A stretch of DNA of 64,000 bases, taken from Platerodrilus igneus (lineage: Eukaryota > Arthropoda > Insecta > Coleoptera > Lycidae). A model generated the notes under the pieces. The model saw nothing but the letters and a program-made list of their open reading frames with translations, did no database searches and had not been told where the DNA came from. Below, in pieces: positions 1-11,260 of this stretch. Position 1 is the stretch's first letter. Each line of letters starts with the position of its first letter. The translations under genes and the position numbers were made by a program. The stretch spans positions 434,001 to 498,000 of the forward strand of contig JARFIW010001255.1 of NCBI GenBank assembly GCA_036346225.1, in the 5' to 3' direction.

Positions 1-925
1 ACCAAAATCAGTAGAAACAACTACAAACTTTACTGAATTACGTAGAGAAATTAGATTTAAAAAATGTTCCAAATTTACAAAATTTGGGCTTGACCGTATT
101 TTGAAATATTTATAACTATTAAACGGTTCAATCACAAACGAAAGCAAAATCACTAGAAACAGCTAGACGCGGTTCTGAAGCACCCAGAGAAAACAGATTT
201 AAAAATATTAAAAATTGATAAAGTTTGTTCTTGGTCATTTTTAAAATGTTTATAATTATTAAATGGTTCAATTATAAACGAAAGTAAAATCATTAGAAAC
301 AACTACAAACGATTCCGAATCACCCGGAGAAAGCGGATTCAAAAATCTTTAAAATTGATAAAGTTTCTTCTTGATAATCTTTTATATGTATATAACTATT
401 CAACTTTTCAACTACAAACAAAAGCAAAATCAGTAGAAACAACTACAAGCGATTCTGAATCACCAGGAGCAACAGGATTTAAAACGTTTAAAATTGACGA
501 AATTTGTTCTTGGCCATTTTTTAAATGTTTTTATAACTATTAAACGGTTTCATTACAAACGAAAACAAAATCAGTAAAAACAACTACAAACTTTCCTGAA
601 TCACGTGGAAAAAGCAGATTTAAAGAATGTTTAAAACTGACAAAATTTTTTCTTGGCCATTTTTTTAAAAATGATTATAACTATTAAACGGTTCAATTAC
701 TAAAGAAAGTAAAATCAGTAGAAACAACTACAAACGTTTATGATCACGCGGATAACGCGGATTTAAAAAATATTCAAAATTGACCAAATTTGTTCTTGGC
801 CATTTTTTAAAATGTTTATAACTATTAAACGGTTCAACTACAAAGGAAAGCAGAATTGCTAAAAACAACTACAAGCGATTTTGAATGACCCCCAGAAAGA
901 GGATTTAGAAATCTTTAAAACTAAT
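1..925. repeat. Tandem satellite, ~141-bp unit, about 6.5 copies
   Basis: A landmark of the form AAAATCAGTAGAAACAACTA recurs at about 4, 146, 286, 426, 567, 711 and 852, so the unit is 140-144 bp. Each unit also has a second landmark, ACTATTAAACGGTTCAAT. Copies differ by scattered substitutions and 1-3 bp indels, so this is an old, diverged array. The left end runs off the window and the right end is cut by the transposon starting at 929. Short open frames in it (for example at 355) have no protein character. Confidence 0.9.
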
Positions 926-928
926 AAA

Positions 929-1149
929 GGACCCCGCACGATTCTTATGGAAAAACTACCCCGGTCAAATTAGTTGAATTTTTAGTATGATGTAGTTCTT
1001 GACGTCCCGATCAAAAGTCCCAATGAGTCCAAGGCCGACAAATTAACGGTTTCCGAAATACGGAGGGTCAAAGGTCAATAACAGTGCCTATTCAAAATAC
1101 TATCAATTCAGAATATCCGTGTTTAAGGAATGCTATAGTGCGCTTTTTA
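929..1149 (+). repeat. Left terminal inverted repeat of the SWIM-finger transposon
   Basis: Roughly 221 bp matching the reverse complement of 3996-4217, with scattered substitutions. Shared landmarks include GTATGATGTAGTTCTTGACG and TTAAGGAATGCTA. Identity falls away after CGCTTTTTA at 1141-1149. Confidence 0.85.
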
Positions 1150-1726
1150 TCTACTTAACCTCTTAAAATTCAATAGTAGTACTTTCTTAAATATGACCTC
1201 CTGCCCCTCTGCCCACCCCTCCAAAGACAAAATTCCTAAAAAAAAAATTTTTCATCTCGACTAGGGAATGAATCACTGTAAGTCACGTGACTGCCTTTTG
1301 GGAGTCAACCCAACCTCCCCCAAAAAAAAATTAGTATCAAACGACTCTAATCGATTCACATGTCGCCTAATCTTAGCACATTTAAACACACGCCCCATTC
1401 ATAATACTACACACAAACATATTTGTACGAACAAGATATACAAATGCTTATACAATCGTACAAGCGTAACCATGCACGCATGCGGCACGAACCACCTTCA
1501 ATCACTTTTACGACCTATCCGTGATGTGTTTTTGCGTTTAAACTCACAAACGTTGTCTATAATTATAATGAGACACGTGTTGGTGTTTCAATGCTATATT
1601 TCACGATTTGTTCTTAGTATTTCCTTTCTGGAACTAATAACACGTATCAAAAACGTGAAGCGTATTCTTTTTTACTAAATTGAATATTTTACTTGTTTTG
1701 AGAAAGAGAGCAAGAAAGATAGCAAA

Positions 1727-3769
1727 ATGAACAATCGTAATAGGAATCATGGTTACGTATGCGATCAAGCTTTTGCTGCACGAGTAATGAAACGGCTCAT
1801 TATGTTTAACAATCAACAGAAAATTCAATTATGCATAGTCCATCCAGAAAATCTAAATAAACCACCAGCTGAAATAAACAACAATTCTCGTATTTGCATT
1901 AACTGTGATAACATTTTAAATAGAGAAATAGAAGATCTTGAACACGACCCCAATTGTTTAAGACTCAATGTTCTAAAAAAGCATATAAATAACTCTTGCA
2001 TAATTTGCAATCATGCACCTGCACAAATACGTTATTTATCTTTAAACAGCAGGATTCAGATATTTATTGATACAAATATTTATGTTCCTTGTTCAGCTTA
2101 TTGTTGTGAACATCATTTAGATAAAAAGGGCAACGTTTTGACAGTTCTGTATGAAGGTTTACAATTCAGTAACCGACCCTATAGGTTAAGTGGCACCGAA
2201 GTAAACAATTAATTTTCAAGAACTTCGTGAAAGGATAAATGATGAAATTCGAACTGTTTTTGATGATATTAATGATTTTAGTAATGACGAGTTTTCTGTA
2301 ATAAGTCCTATAACAAAACTACAATTTGAAAAAATGTTTACATTTTGTGTTCTTTTTTCAGTCAATGATACGTTGAGGTATATTTCTAAAAAAGATTTAT
2401 TATTATTTTTAACAAAAATGCGCCATAATCTTTCTGATGAATTCTTGAAAGTAATTTTCAAATATTCCAGTAGACAAGCTGTTAGTTTAGCTATAAGCCT
2501 TGTAAGAAAATACTTAATGCTACAATTTGTGCCAAACAATATTGGTCTCTATTCTATTACTCGAGAAGACTATATTAGGAATCACGTTACTCCATTTTGT
2601 AATGTATTATACAATCCAAACTTAAATGAGTCAAAGGCAATTTTAATTGCTGGCGCATCGTACAGTTATATGGAAAAATTATCTAACTTCAAAACTTTAA
2701 GGCAATCGTTCTCTGTGCACAAGAGACGTCATCTAGTTAAACCTGTACTTGTGTTGCTCCTAATAGATTTATTCTTGATATACATGGACCTTACTTTTCC
2801 AACAGCAGTAACAATGATGCAGCAATTCTCAAGAATGAATTTGAAATAGATGCTGCTGGACTTAAAGTCTGGTTACGACGTGGAGACATAATCATTGCAA
2901 ACAGAGGATTCCGCGATGTTGTACCTGTTTTGGAAGAAGAAGGAATTTGTTGTAAGATTTCACCTGTTCTTCAAAGAGGTGAATCTCAGCATAGTACAGA
3001 GGCGGCTACTAAATCTCGGTTAATAACAAAATCTAGATGAATAGTTGAGTCTCGAAATGGATATATTAAAACAATATTTAACTTTCTCGATGGTATCATT
3101 CCTACGGCACATATTTTGAACCAACGAAACTTCTATCTCATAGCTGGTCCAATAATAAATCTCTACCAAGACCTTATACTGATGGAAACAGCTGCTGTAG
3201 ATCTTGCTAATAGAATGCTTGAAAAAGTCAACACTCCGAATGTTGTGCAGGCAAGAGTAGAGCAAAAAAAATCTGTTTAGAAAAATGCTATATGGAATAT
3301 GCTAAATGAGAATCACGCGCAAGATTTTCCAAGATGTAGCTTAAATTATTTAAAAAAATTAACGTTTGGTATTTATCAAATAGAACTGGCACCATCTTAT
3401 ATCCAAGATAAACTTGATATAGAAAAAACTGATGTCTTCCAATTCGATAAACACAGAAGAGAATCCGGTTTTATACGGATAAGACTATATTCACGATTTC
3501 GTAATCAAGTTAAATATCAAATGTGGATTGCAAATCAATCGGATGATAATAATGATAAATTGATTCTTGGATATTATTGCACATGTAAGACTGGTCGCAG
3601 AACATTAGGATGTTGCGCTCATGTAACAAGTATCATATGGTACTCGGGCAATGCACGGCATCAATTTAATGTGAAATATACAAGCAGAGCTGTCTTGAAT
3701 CCAATTATGGATGCCACTGAAAGAAATGATCAAGAACAAGATAATATACTTGATGATTTAATCGAATAA
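1727..3769 (+). pseudogene. Transposase relic: zinc-finger N-terminus, DDE core, C-terminal SWIM finger
   Basis: Coding pieces lie at 1727-2212, 2334-2849, about 2850-3279 and 3299-3769, separated by frameshifts and stops. The first piece has Cys/His pairs (RICINCDNIL, NSCIICN, CCEHHL) that look like a zinc-binding module. The middle piece resembles the DDE_Tnp_4 fold, with HKRRHLVKP then GPYFSNSSNNDA then IIANRGFRD and VESRNGYIK. An Asp expected before the TY-like strand reads IAGASYSY, and the Asp usual before RGFRD is Asn, so at least two catalytic positions look lost. A TGA sits just before IVESRNG. The last piece has CTCKTGRRTLGCCAH, a clear CxC...CxH SWIM zinc finger. The start at 1727 is the first Met of the open segment. 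Product inferred to be inactive. Confidence 0.75.
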
Positions 3770-3786
3770 ATGTGAATCATATAAAA

Positions 3787-3935
3787 GAGACTCACGCTAA
3801 ACAAGCACCCTATCGTGAGAGTCAAGAGAACTTACGTAAAACAAGCACCCCATCGTGAGAGGCAAGGGGACTCACGTTTAACAAGCACCCCATCGTGAGA
3901 GGCTAGGGGACTCACAATAAACAAGCACTCCAAAG
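3787..3935 (+). repeat. 40-bp minisatellite with internal hairpins inside the SWIM-finger transposon
   Basis: CTCACG-type landmarks recur exactly 40 bp apart at 3791, 3831, 3871 and 3911. Each unit contains ACTCACG, then ACAAGCACCCCAT, then CGTGAG, so every unit can fold on itself through CTCACG/CGTGAG. About 3.5 units lie between the transposase stop and the right TIR. Confidence 0.85.
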
Positions 3936-3995
3936 GGAAAAGAATACTACCACGTCTACGTTGTTGTTCCTGGGTAACGCTAAGAGTAAGACGAG

Positions 3996-4217
3996 TAAAA
4001 AGCGCACTGTAGCATTCCTTAAACACAGATATTTTTAAATGATAGTATTTTCGAATAGGCACTGTTATTGACTTTTGAGCCCCCGTAATTCGGAAACCGT
4101 TCATTTGTCGGTCTTGGACTCATTGGGATATTTGATCAAGACGTCAAGAACTACATCATACTAAAAATTCAGCTAGTTTGACCGGGATAGTTTTTCTATA
4201 AAAATCGTGCGGGGTCC
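3996..4217 (-). repeat. Right terminal inverted repeat of the SWIM-finger transposon
   Basis: Inverted partner of 929-1149, ending GTGCGGGGTCC at 4217 and starting at TAAAAAGCGCACTG. Confidence 0.85.
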
Positions 4218-4220
4218 TTT

Positions 4221-4301
4221 TTTTCAGGATAATTTTTTTTAATATTTGAAACTATTGAACGGTTCAATTAGAAATGATAATACAATTACTAGAAACCAAA
4301 A
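4221..4301. repeat. Satellite remnant continuing the array at 1-925
   Basis: The landmarks AACTATTGAACGGTTCAATTAG and TTACTAGAAAC match the satellite unit. This shows that the transposon at 929-4217 and then the BEL/Pao element starting at 4302 both sit in the same array. Confidence 0.8.
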
Positions 4302-4462
4302 TGTTAGAAATGTTAGTCTTATCTAGTTGTAATGCATGTTCACTTTAATCTAGTAGTTTTTGTTCAAAAAAACAAAAATGTCAGTTTTTGACAAGAGTCA
4401 ATGATTTGTAATATAAAGAGCAGCAAGTCAGAAAATGTATAAATGTAAATAAAGTTTATATT
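4302..4462 (+). repeat. 5' LTR of BEL/Pao (right edge uncertain)
   Basis: Matches the 3' LTR from TGTTAGAAATG to AGTTTATATTA with a few differences. The 5' LTR may continue to about 4506 (up to TTTTCAAACA), in which case the 3' LTR has lost its last ~45 bp. TTTAATATAAAG-like and AATAAA motifs lie inside. Confidence 0.75.
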
Positions 4463-5040
4463 AGGTCTTTCGAGAATTTAATTAGCATTATCACTCATTT
4501 TCAAACAGAATGGTCTTAACAAAGCACGTATATGAAAACCAGACGTACATCAATTCATCATTAATGGCAGTAACATTGATCAACTTCAAATCACAGGCAG
4601 TAGAAAATGTTCAATAGCACTGTCATAAATAGACAACAAAATCATCAAATCATGAAGTAACATTTTATAACTTAACAAATACTAAGCAAAACAAACAACC
4701 ACAGTTGTGCATCATCTCAAAGCTTAGAATACAAAGGTGTACTCAAACAACACTACAAATTCAAGCTAAAGCAAATCTGTCAAAGTGAACATTGTTATTT
4801 ACCTATCTTGTATAAGCTATGCACTGCTGTTGAATCTATCTTTCACTCATTCCAGTACATTCTTTCAATTAAAGTATCCTACACATAATAAAATAAGCAT
4901 TCATTTTCAAATCAATTAATACGGATATTAAATTCAAATTTCATTCAAAGGACAACTATCAATACTTTAGTTCGCAAACGCGGTCAAATCAAAGCCCGTT
5001 TAGGTGGCTTCGACAAATTTTGTAGCAAATTTCATCACTG

Positions 5041-6370
5041 CCAACCGACGCAAGTGATTCAGAAGTACAATCTGTTCAGTTATCACAGGCAATCCTTGAG
5101 CAATTAAAAAGTCATATGTTTGCCATCAAGGAAGTTCTTGCACAATTTGAGAGTTTGCATAATGAAATCATTGTTTTAGAAAGTGACAAAAATCTTGATC
5201 AACTCTATACAGAGTTTATTGATTTTGAATCGTCATATCATTAGTTGTTAGCTCTAGCAAAACATTTATGTCAAAGTCAGTTTTTGGTTCGACATGAACT
5301 TGATAACATTTCAATAGCTTCTGGAAATTTGTTAAGAATACAACCAATAGCCACCAGTGCCGCAATCGACAACGTCTCAATAACTTCTGGCAATTTATCA
5401 AAAATACAACCGACAGTCAATTGTGTTGCTGGTGACATCATTTCAAACTGTCACATCGGTAAGGTTAAGCTACCTGTTTTGAAATTTAAAACTTACATGG
5501 GGGGGAGGACCGGAGCAGTTCTTATGCTTCTTTGAAAGCTTTAAGTCCTTAGTTCACAACAATGACAAATTAGATGACATATCTCGCTTTTTATACTTGA
5601 AATCATGTCTTCGCGAAAAACCCTTGAAGGTGATTTAATCATTAGAAGTCAGCTCAAACAATTATCAGATAGCATTATCATTAATCGAAATACGTTATAA
5701 AAACACCAAACTTATTATTCAATCACACTTAAAGGGCATTATAGATTTTTCAAAAATCACAAAGGAATCTGCATTGTTATTACGTCAATTTTCGGATTCA
5801 CTACAAGCTCCTTTAAGAGCATTACAAGCATTTGGCGAACCTGTACAATCATGGTCCACTATCATTCAATACTTCGTTACAAAAAAACTTGATTACCAAA
5901 GCAAGAAGGAATGGGAGATTGAGATAACAAAACAAAACAGTGATCCTGACAATGAAGTCCTAGTAAAATTCCTAGAAAATCGGTGTTCATTCTTAGAAGT
6001 CATTGAAAGAAATAAATCGCCGCAAGCTAGCTCACTGATTCAACCCCAAAATACAAAATTTACTAAGGGTCCAAATCAAAGACAAAGTTTTTCTTACGCA
6101 AGTTCTCAAACCGAACCTATTTATTGTGTAAGCTTAAACATAAAATATGCGCTTGTAAAATTTTTTTAGATTTTTCAGTATCTGCACGCATCGCTAAAGC
6201 AAAAGAACTCAACATTTGTTTCAACTGCTTACGACAAGGCCATTCGATTACTGATTGTCGCTCTAGTCGTTGCAAGAAATGCAATAAAAGTCACTCCACA
6301 TTACTACATGAAGACAGTCTTACAACTAGTGCTGTATCTGCTGCAACATCCATTTCGGCAATTCCTTAGA
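5041..6370 (+). pseudogene. BEL/Pao gag relic (DUF1759-like) with zinc-knuckle tail
   Basis: Segments at 5041-5535, 5536-5760 and 5774-6369 read in different frames. Recognisable BEL/Pao gag blocks include KLPVLKFKTY, SFKSLVHNNDKL, YLKSCL, SLEVSSNNYQIALSLIEIRY, LRQFSDSLQAPLRAL and KLDYQSKKEWE. The end carries a CX2C-type knuckle region, NICFNCLRQGHSITDC followed by CKKCNKSHSTLLHED, which is the arrangement usual for this family. Several frameshifts, including one after a G-rich run near 5500, and a stop at 5242 break it. Its role would have been to form the particle shell. Confidence 0.85.
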
Positions 6371-6469
6371 GCAATCAAGCAAGCACAGCAAACAATCTAG
6401 CTCTACTGCGTTAGTTAGCCATACAAAATCATGTGAAAAATCTTATCAGGTCTTACCCACCGTCATTGT

Positions 6470-8570
6470 TTTGATTTATGACTGAAACGGTGTACCTCAC
6501 AAATGCAGTGTTTTACTAGATTCTGCATCAATGCAATCCTATATGACAATTTTTTTGTATTGTAATCGTCTTAAGCTTAAAACATGTCACGCTAGCATAC
6601 AAGTTTCCGGTATTAACCGAACAAAAACAACTGATTCCTTCATTGTTAACACAAAAATTCAATCAATGCACGGTAGTTTTTGAGCAGATTTATCATTTCT
6701 GCTACTACAAAACATAACTAACCGTATCCCAGCAAATTTTGTTCTATGATCTATTGATAGTCCAGAAGACATTACACTGACTAATCCCAATTTTAAACAA
6801 GATACAAAAATAAATACGCTATTAGGTGTGGATGTTTTCTGGCGATTACTGGCTGTTGACCAGCCTCATCATGAAAAATATCCATTAGTTTTCAATATAC
6901 ATTTGGGATATATCATTTCGGGACAATTTCACTCCGATTTTGCAAATAATAATACATTCTGTCATTTAACTACAGTTGATCTTTGAAAACAAATTTCCAA
7001 ATTTTGAAAAATTGAATACATCGTCCCCGATAAACCACTTTCAATTGAAGAACGTGAATGTGAATTACATTTTGCACAAACAACCAAACGAAATGAGCAA
7101 GAAAAGTTTATTGTTTCCATACCAATGTCTTCTTCTCCTGCAGTTTTAGGGGAGTCAAGACAAAATGCCTTGAAACAATTTTTATCATTAGAAAGACGAG
7201 TACATGCAAATAAAAATCTTAAAACAATTTATATAGATTTCATGACCGAATATGAAGCATTAGGCCACATGAGGAGAGTTGAAAAGTCCACAGATACTGT
7301 TCGTTATGCATATTATATCCCTCATCATGGCGTTTATAAGGAATCAAGCTTGACAACCAAGTTGCGAGTTGTATTTAATTCAAGTGCACCGTTTTCTAAT
7401 GACGTCTTTAAATGAAATTTAATTAAACGGGCCTGTCTTGCAAGATGATCTTCTTTCCATCCTTATCAGATTACGCCGTTTTAAATATATTATCGGTAGC
7501 GATCGTTCAAAAATGTACAGATTGGTGTGGATAGTCACAACGACCTCTTCAGAGAATATTTTGGCGAGTTGATCCTTTGCTCCCTCTGAACGTCTACAAA
7601 TTATTCACAGTAACGTATGGCGAAAAGGTCTCAAGCTTTCTTGCCATTAGGTGCTTATTTGAACTAGCAGCACAGTGTAAAAATCAGCATCGGGATATAG
7701 CAAAATTAATCAGAAGAAATATGTACTGTGACGATCTTCTAACAAGTTGTAAAGGCTTTGAAGGAGCAACAAACATATGCTTTAATATTTCAGACATTTT
7801 GAAGTCTGGTGGTTTTACTTTTCGTAAATGAATTTCTAACAGTCCAAAGGTTTTAAAGTCAGTTGAGACCTCAGAAATGCCAAATAATATTTTGAATTTT
7901 GACCCAAATAAAAACTCAAAAACGTTAGGTCTTATGTATAACGGCTACTCAGACGTTCTCTTTTACAATATTAATGCATTTAAAACAGATAGACAAGCTT
8001 TTACAAAGCGCAACATATTATCATTCATTTCAGCGATTTTTTATCTCATGGGTTTTTTAAGTCCTTGCACAATAACAGCCAAAATCTTCATGCATCAACT
8101 GTGGCTGACCAAAATAGGTTGGGACGATCAATTACCCGAGAATTTGGCAACACAATGGATCAATTATTGACAAAATCTTGCTCAATTAAACTTACTCAGA
8201 ATCTCTCGTAAAGTCATATGCAACTCTGCAAAAAAAAAATAGAATTGCATCTCCTTTCAGATAGCAGTTAAAATGCGTATGGTGCTTGCGTATACGTGCG
8301 GTCAGTTGATACCCAAGGCTGCATCTCAGCTGAACTTCTATATGCTAAAACAAAGGTAAGCCCTTTGAAATTTCTCACCATTCCAAAACTCGAGTTGTGT
8401 GGTGCCTTATTGATGGCTCAATTGGTTCACAAAGTAAAAAATTCAATAGATGTCAACATTGATAACATCGTCTATTGGACAGATTCCAATATTGATTTAT
8501 CTTGGATAAGAACATCACCTCATATGCTTGACACCTTTGCTTCAAATAGTGTTTCCCAAATTTAAAATAT
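6470..8570 (+). pseudogene. BEL/Pao pol relic: protease, reverse transcriptase, RNase H
   Basis: The protease segment near 6480-6560 retains the block VLLDSASMQSYM, where the catalytic triplet would be D-S-A. Pao-type RT blocks follow: KPLSIEERECELHFAQTT, LSLERRVHANKNL, TTKLRVVFNSSAPFS and the palm region with YCDDLLTSCKGF at 7725-7760, which keeps the DD pair. The RNase H-like part has FLTIPKLELCGALLMAQLV, VYWTDSNIDLSWI and related blocks at 8296-8565. Frames change at about 7415, 7570, 7835 and 8170-8290. This is a molecular fossil, not a functional polymerase. Confidence 0.85.
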
Positions 8571-8885
8571 ATGTGATACTTAAAATTGGAATTATGTTTC
8601 AACTTCAGACAACCCTGCAGATCTTCTCACCAGAGGTGTTACTTTCAAAAATTACTTAACTTACCACTGTGGTTTCATGGTCCAAGTTTCTTATTCCATT
8701 TAGAATTTAAGCTCTCAACTCAGTATGTATCTTTACAAGCTATTGTTACTTAACAACCCCATTTTGAACCACTTCCAACGTTGTTTCCATTTGAAAACTT
8801 TTCACGACTTTACAAACTTAAACGTGTTATAGCGTATTGTTTACGTTTCATCAAAAATTCAAAAAGACTCAGGGAAAATTGAGAC

Positions 8886-10240
8886 TTGGGTCCTATTACG
8901 ACCTTGGAGCTTCATAATTCTCTTACACGTTTAGCATCTGTCTCTCAAAAGGAATCATTCTCTTGCGAAATTCAAGAACTTTTATCTGGCCGATCTGGTA
9001 CTAATAAGTGTCGTCGTTCAACATTTAATCCGTTCTGTGATAACAACGGTATAGTGCGTTTTGGTGGAAGATTAGGTAATTTTACCTTCGAACATGACAA
9101 GCAGTGTCCAATCGTAATTTCAGCCAAACATCGATTTGCGACACTTTTATTTCGCCATGAGCACGAAATATTGTTGCACGCTGGACCACAACAATTGGTT
9201 GGTTCTATTAGAGAACAAGTTTGGCCAATAGGCGGTTAAAATTTGGCTAAAAGGGTTGTTCACAACTGCATAACATGCTGTGTCCCAAAGATATTGAAAA
9301 CTGGTTAAGTCACATACTTTCCGATAGAGTAACCCTACAGTCCCCGTTTCAAATAACAGGAACTGATTATTGTGGGCCTTTTTTATAGAGGATAAGACGG
9401 GTCGCGGAGCAAAATTGAGCATGTGTTACGTTTGTTTATTCATATGTTTTAGTACCAAAGCAATCCATCTAGAGCCAGTCACTGACTTGACTACAGAAAC
9501 ATTCATTTTATGTTTACGAAGGTTTGCCTCTCGCAGAGGCATGCCAACAAAAATTCATTCTGATAATGGTCGCACGTTAGTGCACATTCTCAACTTAAAG
9601 AACTGGCAAACTTTCTAATTGGGAATAAGAACACTATAGAATCTCAATTAGCTGCACAAAATTTCAATTGGAATTTCTTATCTCCATATTCACCTCATGT
9701 GGGTGGTCTTTGGAAAGCAGGGGTAAAATCTGCAAAATTTCATTTGAAACGCGTAATTCATGATTCAGCTTTTACTTATGAAGAATTTAATAGCCTATTA
9801 ATACAGATTGAAGGGATTCTAAACTCCAGACCCTTACAACCACTATCTTCAGATCCCTCTGATTTCTCACCACTCACTCCCTCATATTTTCCCATTGAAA
9901 AGCTCATAACAACAGTGCCAGACCCTAGTGTGGTTCATATACAAGAAAACGGGCTTTCTTTGTATCAACGCCTCCAGCAAATAATACAACATTTCTGGAG
10001 GAGATGGACTAAGGAATATATTTCCGAATTACAACAACGCTTCAAATGGAGAGCTACATGCTAAAATGTAAAACTTGATACGCTAGTTCTTATCAAGGAC
10101 GATAATTTTTCTCCTACTAAATGGAAATTAGGACGCATTGTTCAGTTACATCAGGACACCGACAACATAGTTCGTGTTCTCTCTATTCGCACCCAGACCG
10201 GAGTGATTCCTGTTCTTCCATCGGTATGATGCCCGTAATT
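8886..10240 (+). pseudogene. BEL/Pao integrase relic
   Basis: Contains the H-H/C-C zinc-binding region (CPIVISAKHRFATLLFRHEH, LLHAGPQQLV, then the cysteine pair at about 9277 in another frame). The catalytic core includes KAIHLEPVTDLTTETFI and SDNGRTLV. The C-terminal block SPYSPHVGGLWKAGVKSAK through ILNSRPLQPLSSDPSDFSPL and WRRWTKEYISELQQR is highly characteristic of BEL/Pao. Stops near 9238 and frameshifts near 9300-9370 and 9600 break the frame. The tail at 10065-10230 resembles the VLIKDDN...W.LGR.. region usual for this family. Confidence 0.87.
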
Positions 10241-10427
10241 CTGTTCCTCGATTAATTGTTTTCAAAATGACGTGTTTAGTTTAAATGCTACTCATAAGAA
10301 TTATTCATTTCTATTTTTTTTATTTCGCTGTTAATAACATTGTAATTATGCATTTATTACATCATATATTAATTTATATGTATATGTATAGTATATTAGT
10401 ATTAGTATATGTCTCATCCCTTCCAAC

Positions 10428-10436
10428 AGGGGGGAG
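10428..10436 (+). promoter_or_regulatory. Polypurine tract of BEL/Pao
   Basis: AGGGGGGAG immediately upstream of the 3' LTR start TGTTAG at 10439, the position and composition expected for plus-strand priming. Confidence 0.75.
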
Positions 10437-10438
10437 TA

Positions 10439-10596
10439 TGTTAGAAATGTTAGTCTTATGTAGTTGTAATGCATGTTCACTTAAATCTAGTAGTTTTTGT
10501 TCTAAAAAACAAAAATGTCAGTTTTTTGACACGTGTCAATGATATTTAATATAAAGAGCAGCAAGTCAAAAAATGTATAAATGAAAAAGTTTATAT
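10439..10596 (+). repeat. 3' LTR of BEL/Pao, possibly 3'-truncated
   Basis: Repeats the 5' LTR from TGTTAGAAATG through AGTTTATATTA. The following sequence (AAAGGATGCGCAAG) is unlike that after the 5' copy, and no satellite is seen on this side, so the end may have been lost with flanking DNA. Confidence 0.78.
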
Positions 10597-10597
10597 T

Positions 10598-10954
10598 AAA
10601 AGGATGCGCAAGTTAATATTTTATATCTCCAATCTCAATGTCGGATACCTGTCACTTTTTAAATTTCTCTAATTTGTAATTTATAAAGTTGGGGGCAAGG
10701 TTCACATAGATAATAGTTGACTATAGTTTGAAAAGAAAAGAAAAACGTTCATATCAAATTTCGCTATTGAATTGATCTCAAAAAGTTTGGTGTATCTGCA
10801 ATAATAATAGTTACCCATTAACCGCATCCAATTTGAGACACACTGTATAATAGTTCCGGCAAAACAACACCTGTCGGTTATTGCTGAAATTCCAGAATGA
10901 GAAATTGAGAAAGAACTTGAGGTGGAGAGCTGGGCCTAAGTTGATACTTGTTAC
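10598..10954. other. No recognisable feature
   Basis: AT-rich sequence with no coding signal, long repeat or RNA structure that I can support. Confidence 0.5.
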
Positions 10955-11060
10955 GTGCCGCCACCAAAATCGTAGCTATTTGTACAGTACTTTATTCAAG
11001 TACCTATTTGTATAGATTTCACTCTTTACATTCAAATACGACCTCGTTTATTGTACGGAC
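10955..11060 (-). repeat. Gypsy LTR 3'-end fragment (minus orientation)
   Basis: About 100 bp that is the inverted partner of 17262-17366. In sense orientation it reads ACGAGGTCGTATTTGAATG, then GAATAAAGTACTG (a poly(A) signal) and ends near GGCGGCACGTAACA. A poly(A) signal close to a CA end is what the R/U5 part of an LTR looks like. Confidence 0.6.
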
Positions 11061-11149
11061 TATAATCAATTCCAACAAACTTTCAAATTCGCGGCGAATC
11101 AGGTTTGAATAATTTGTTAAAGTGAAACGACTTTTGTTTTACAGAAGGC

Positions 11150-11250
11150 ACCACGTAGTGAGCGCCACTGAAACGTTATTTCTTCTACGTTGAGGCGCTA
11201 GTGTAACTTATTTTTCTTAGTGGGCGCCAGTGAACAAAAATCTTTCGACA
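11150..11250 (+). repeat. Short degenerate tandem repeat with GGCGCCA-like core
   Basis: Three imperfect units of about 30 bp, each starting with GAGCGCCACTG, GAGGCGCTAGTG or GGGCGCCAGTG and followed by a T/A-rich stretch. Function unknown. Confidence 0.5.
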
Positions 11251-11260
11251 TAGCTAGGGG

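Larger units (their letters stand above)
929..4217 (+). mobile_element. Cut-and-paste DNA transposon with ~220-bp TIRs and a SWIM-finger transposase (decayed)
   Basis: The element begins GGACCCCGCACGATT and ends with its reverse complement AATCGTGCGGGGTCC, and the similarity continues inward for about 220 bp on both sides. The inner part encodes a broken transposase on the plus strand. The insert interrupts the 141-bp satellite, which resumes at 4221. The three bases next to each end (AAA and TTT) could extend the TIR, and I see no clear target-site duplication. The superfamily is uncertain: the catalytic layout suggests a DDE_Tnp_4 type transposase (Harbinger/ISL2EU-like are candidates), with a C-terminal SWIM zinc finger. 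Confidence 0.8.
4302..10597 (+). mobile_element. BEL/Pao LTR retrotransposon, decayed
   Basis: Two direct repeats beginning TGTTAGAAATGTTAGTCTTA mark the LTRs at 4302 and 10439. Between them lie, in order, a DUF1759-type gag, zinc knuckles, protease, reverse transcriptase, RNase H and integrase, all on the plus strand and all in BEL/Pao order. Every domain is interrupted by stops or frameshifts, so the copy is inactive. A purine-rich run lies just upstream of the 3' LTR. No envelope-like frame is seen. Confidence 0.92.

Noticed and set aside
1268..1678. 136-codon open frame at the left end of the SWIM-finger transposon
   Set aside because: No domain, no similarity to the rest of the element's protein, and composition as expected for AT-rich DNA; the real transposase signal starts at 1727.
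3787..3935. Short regularly spaced repeats resembling a CRISPR array
   Set aside because: The 40-bp units are contiguous with no unique spacers, and the genome is clearly eukaryotic.
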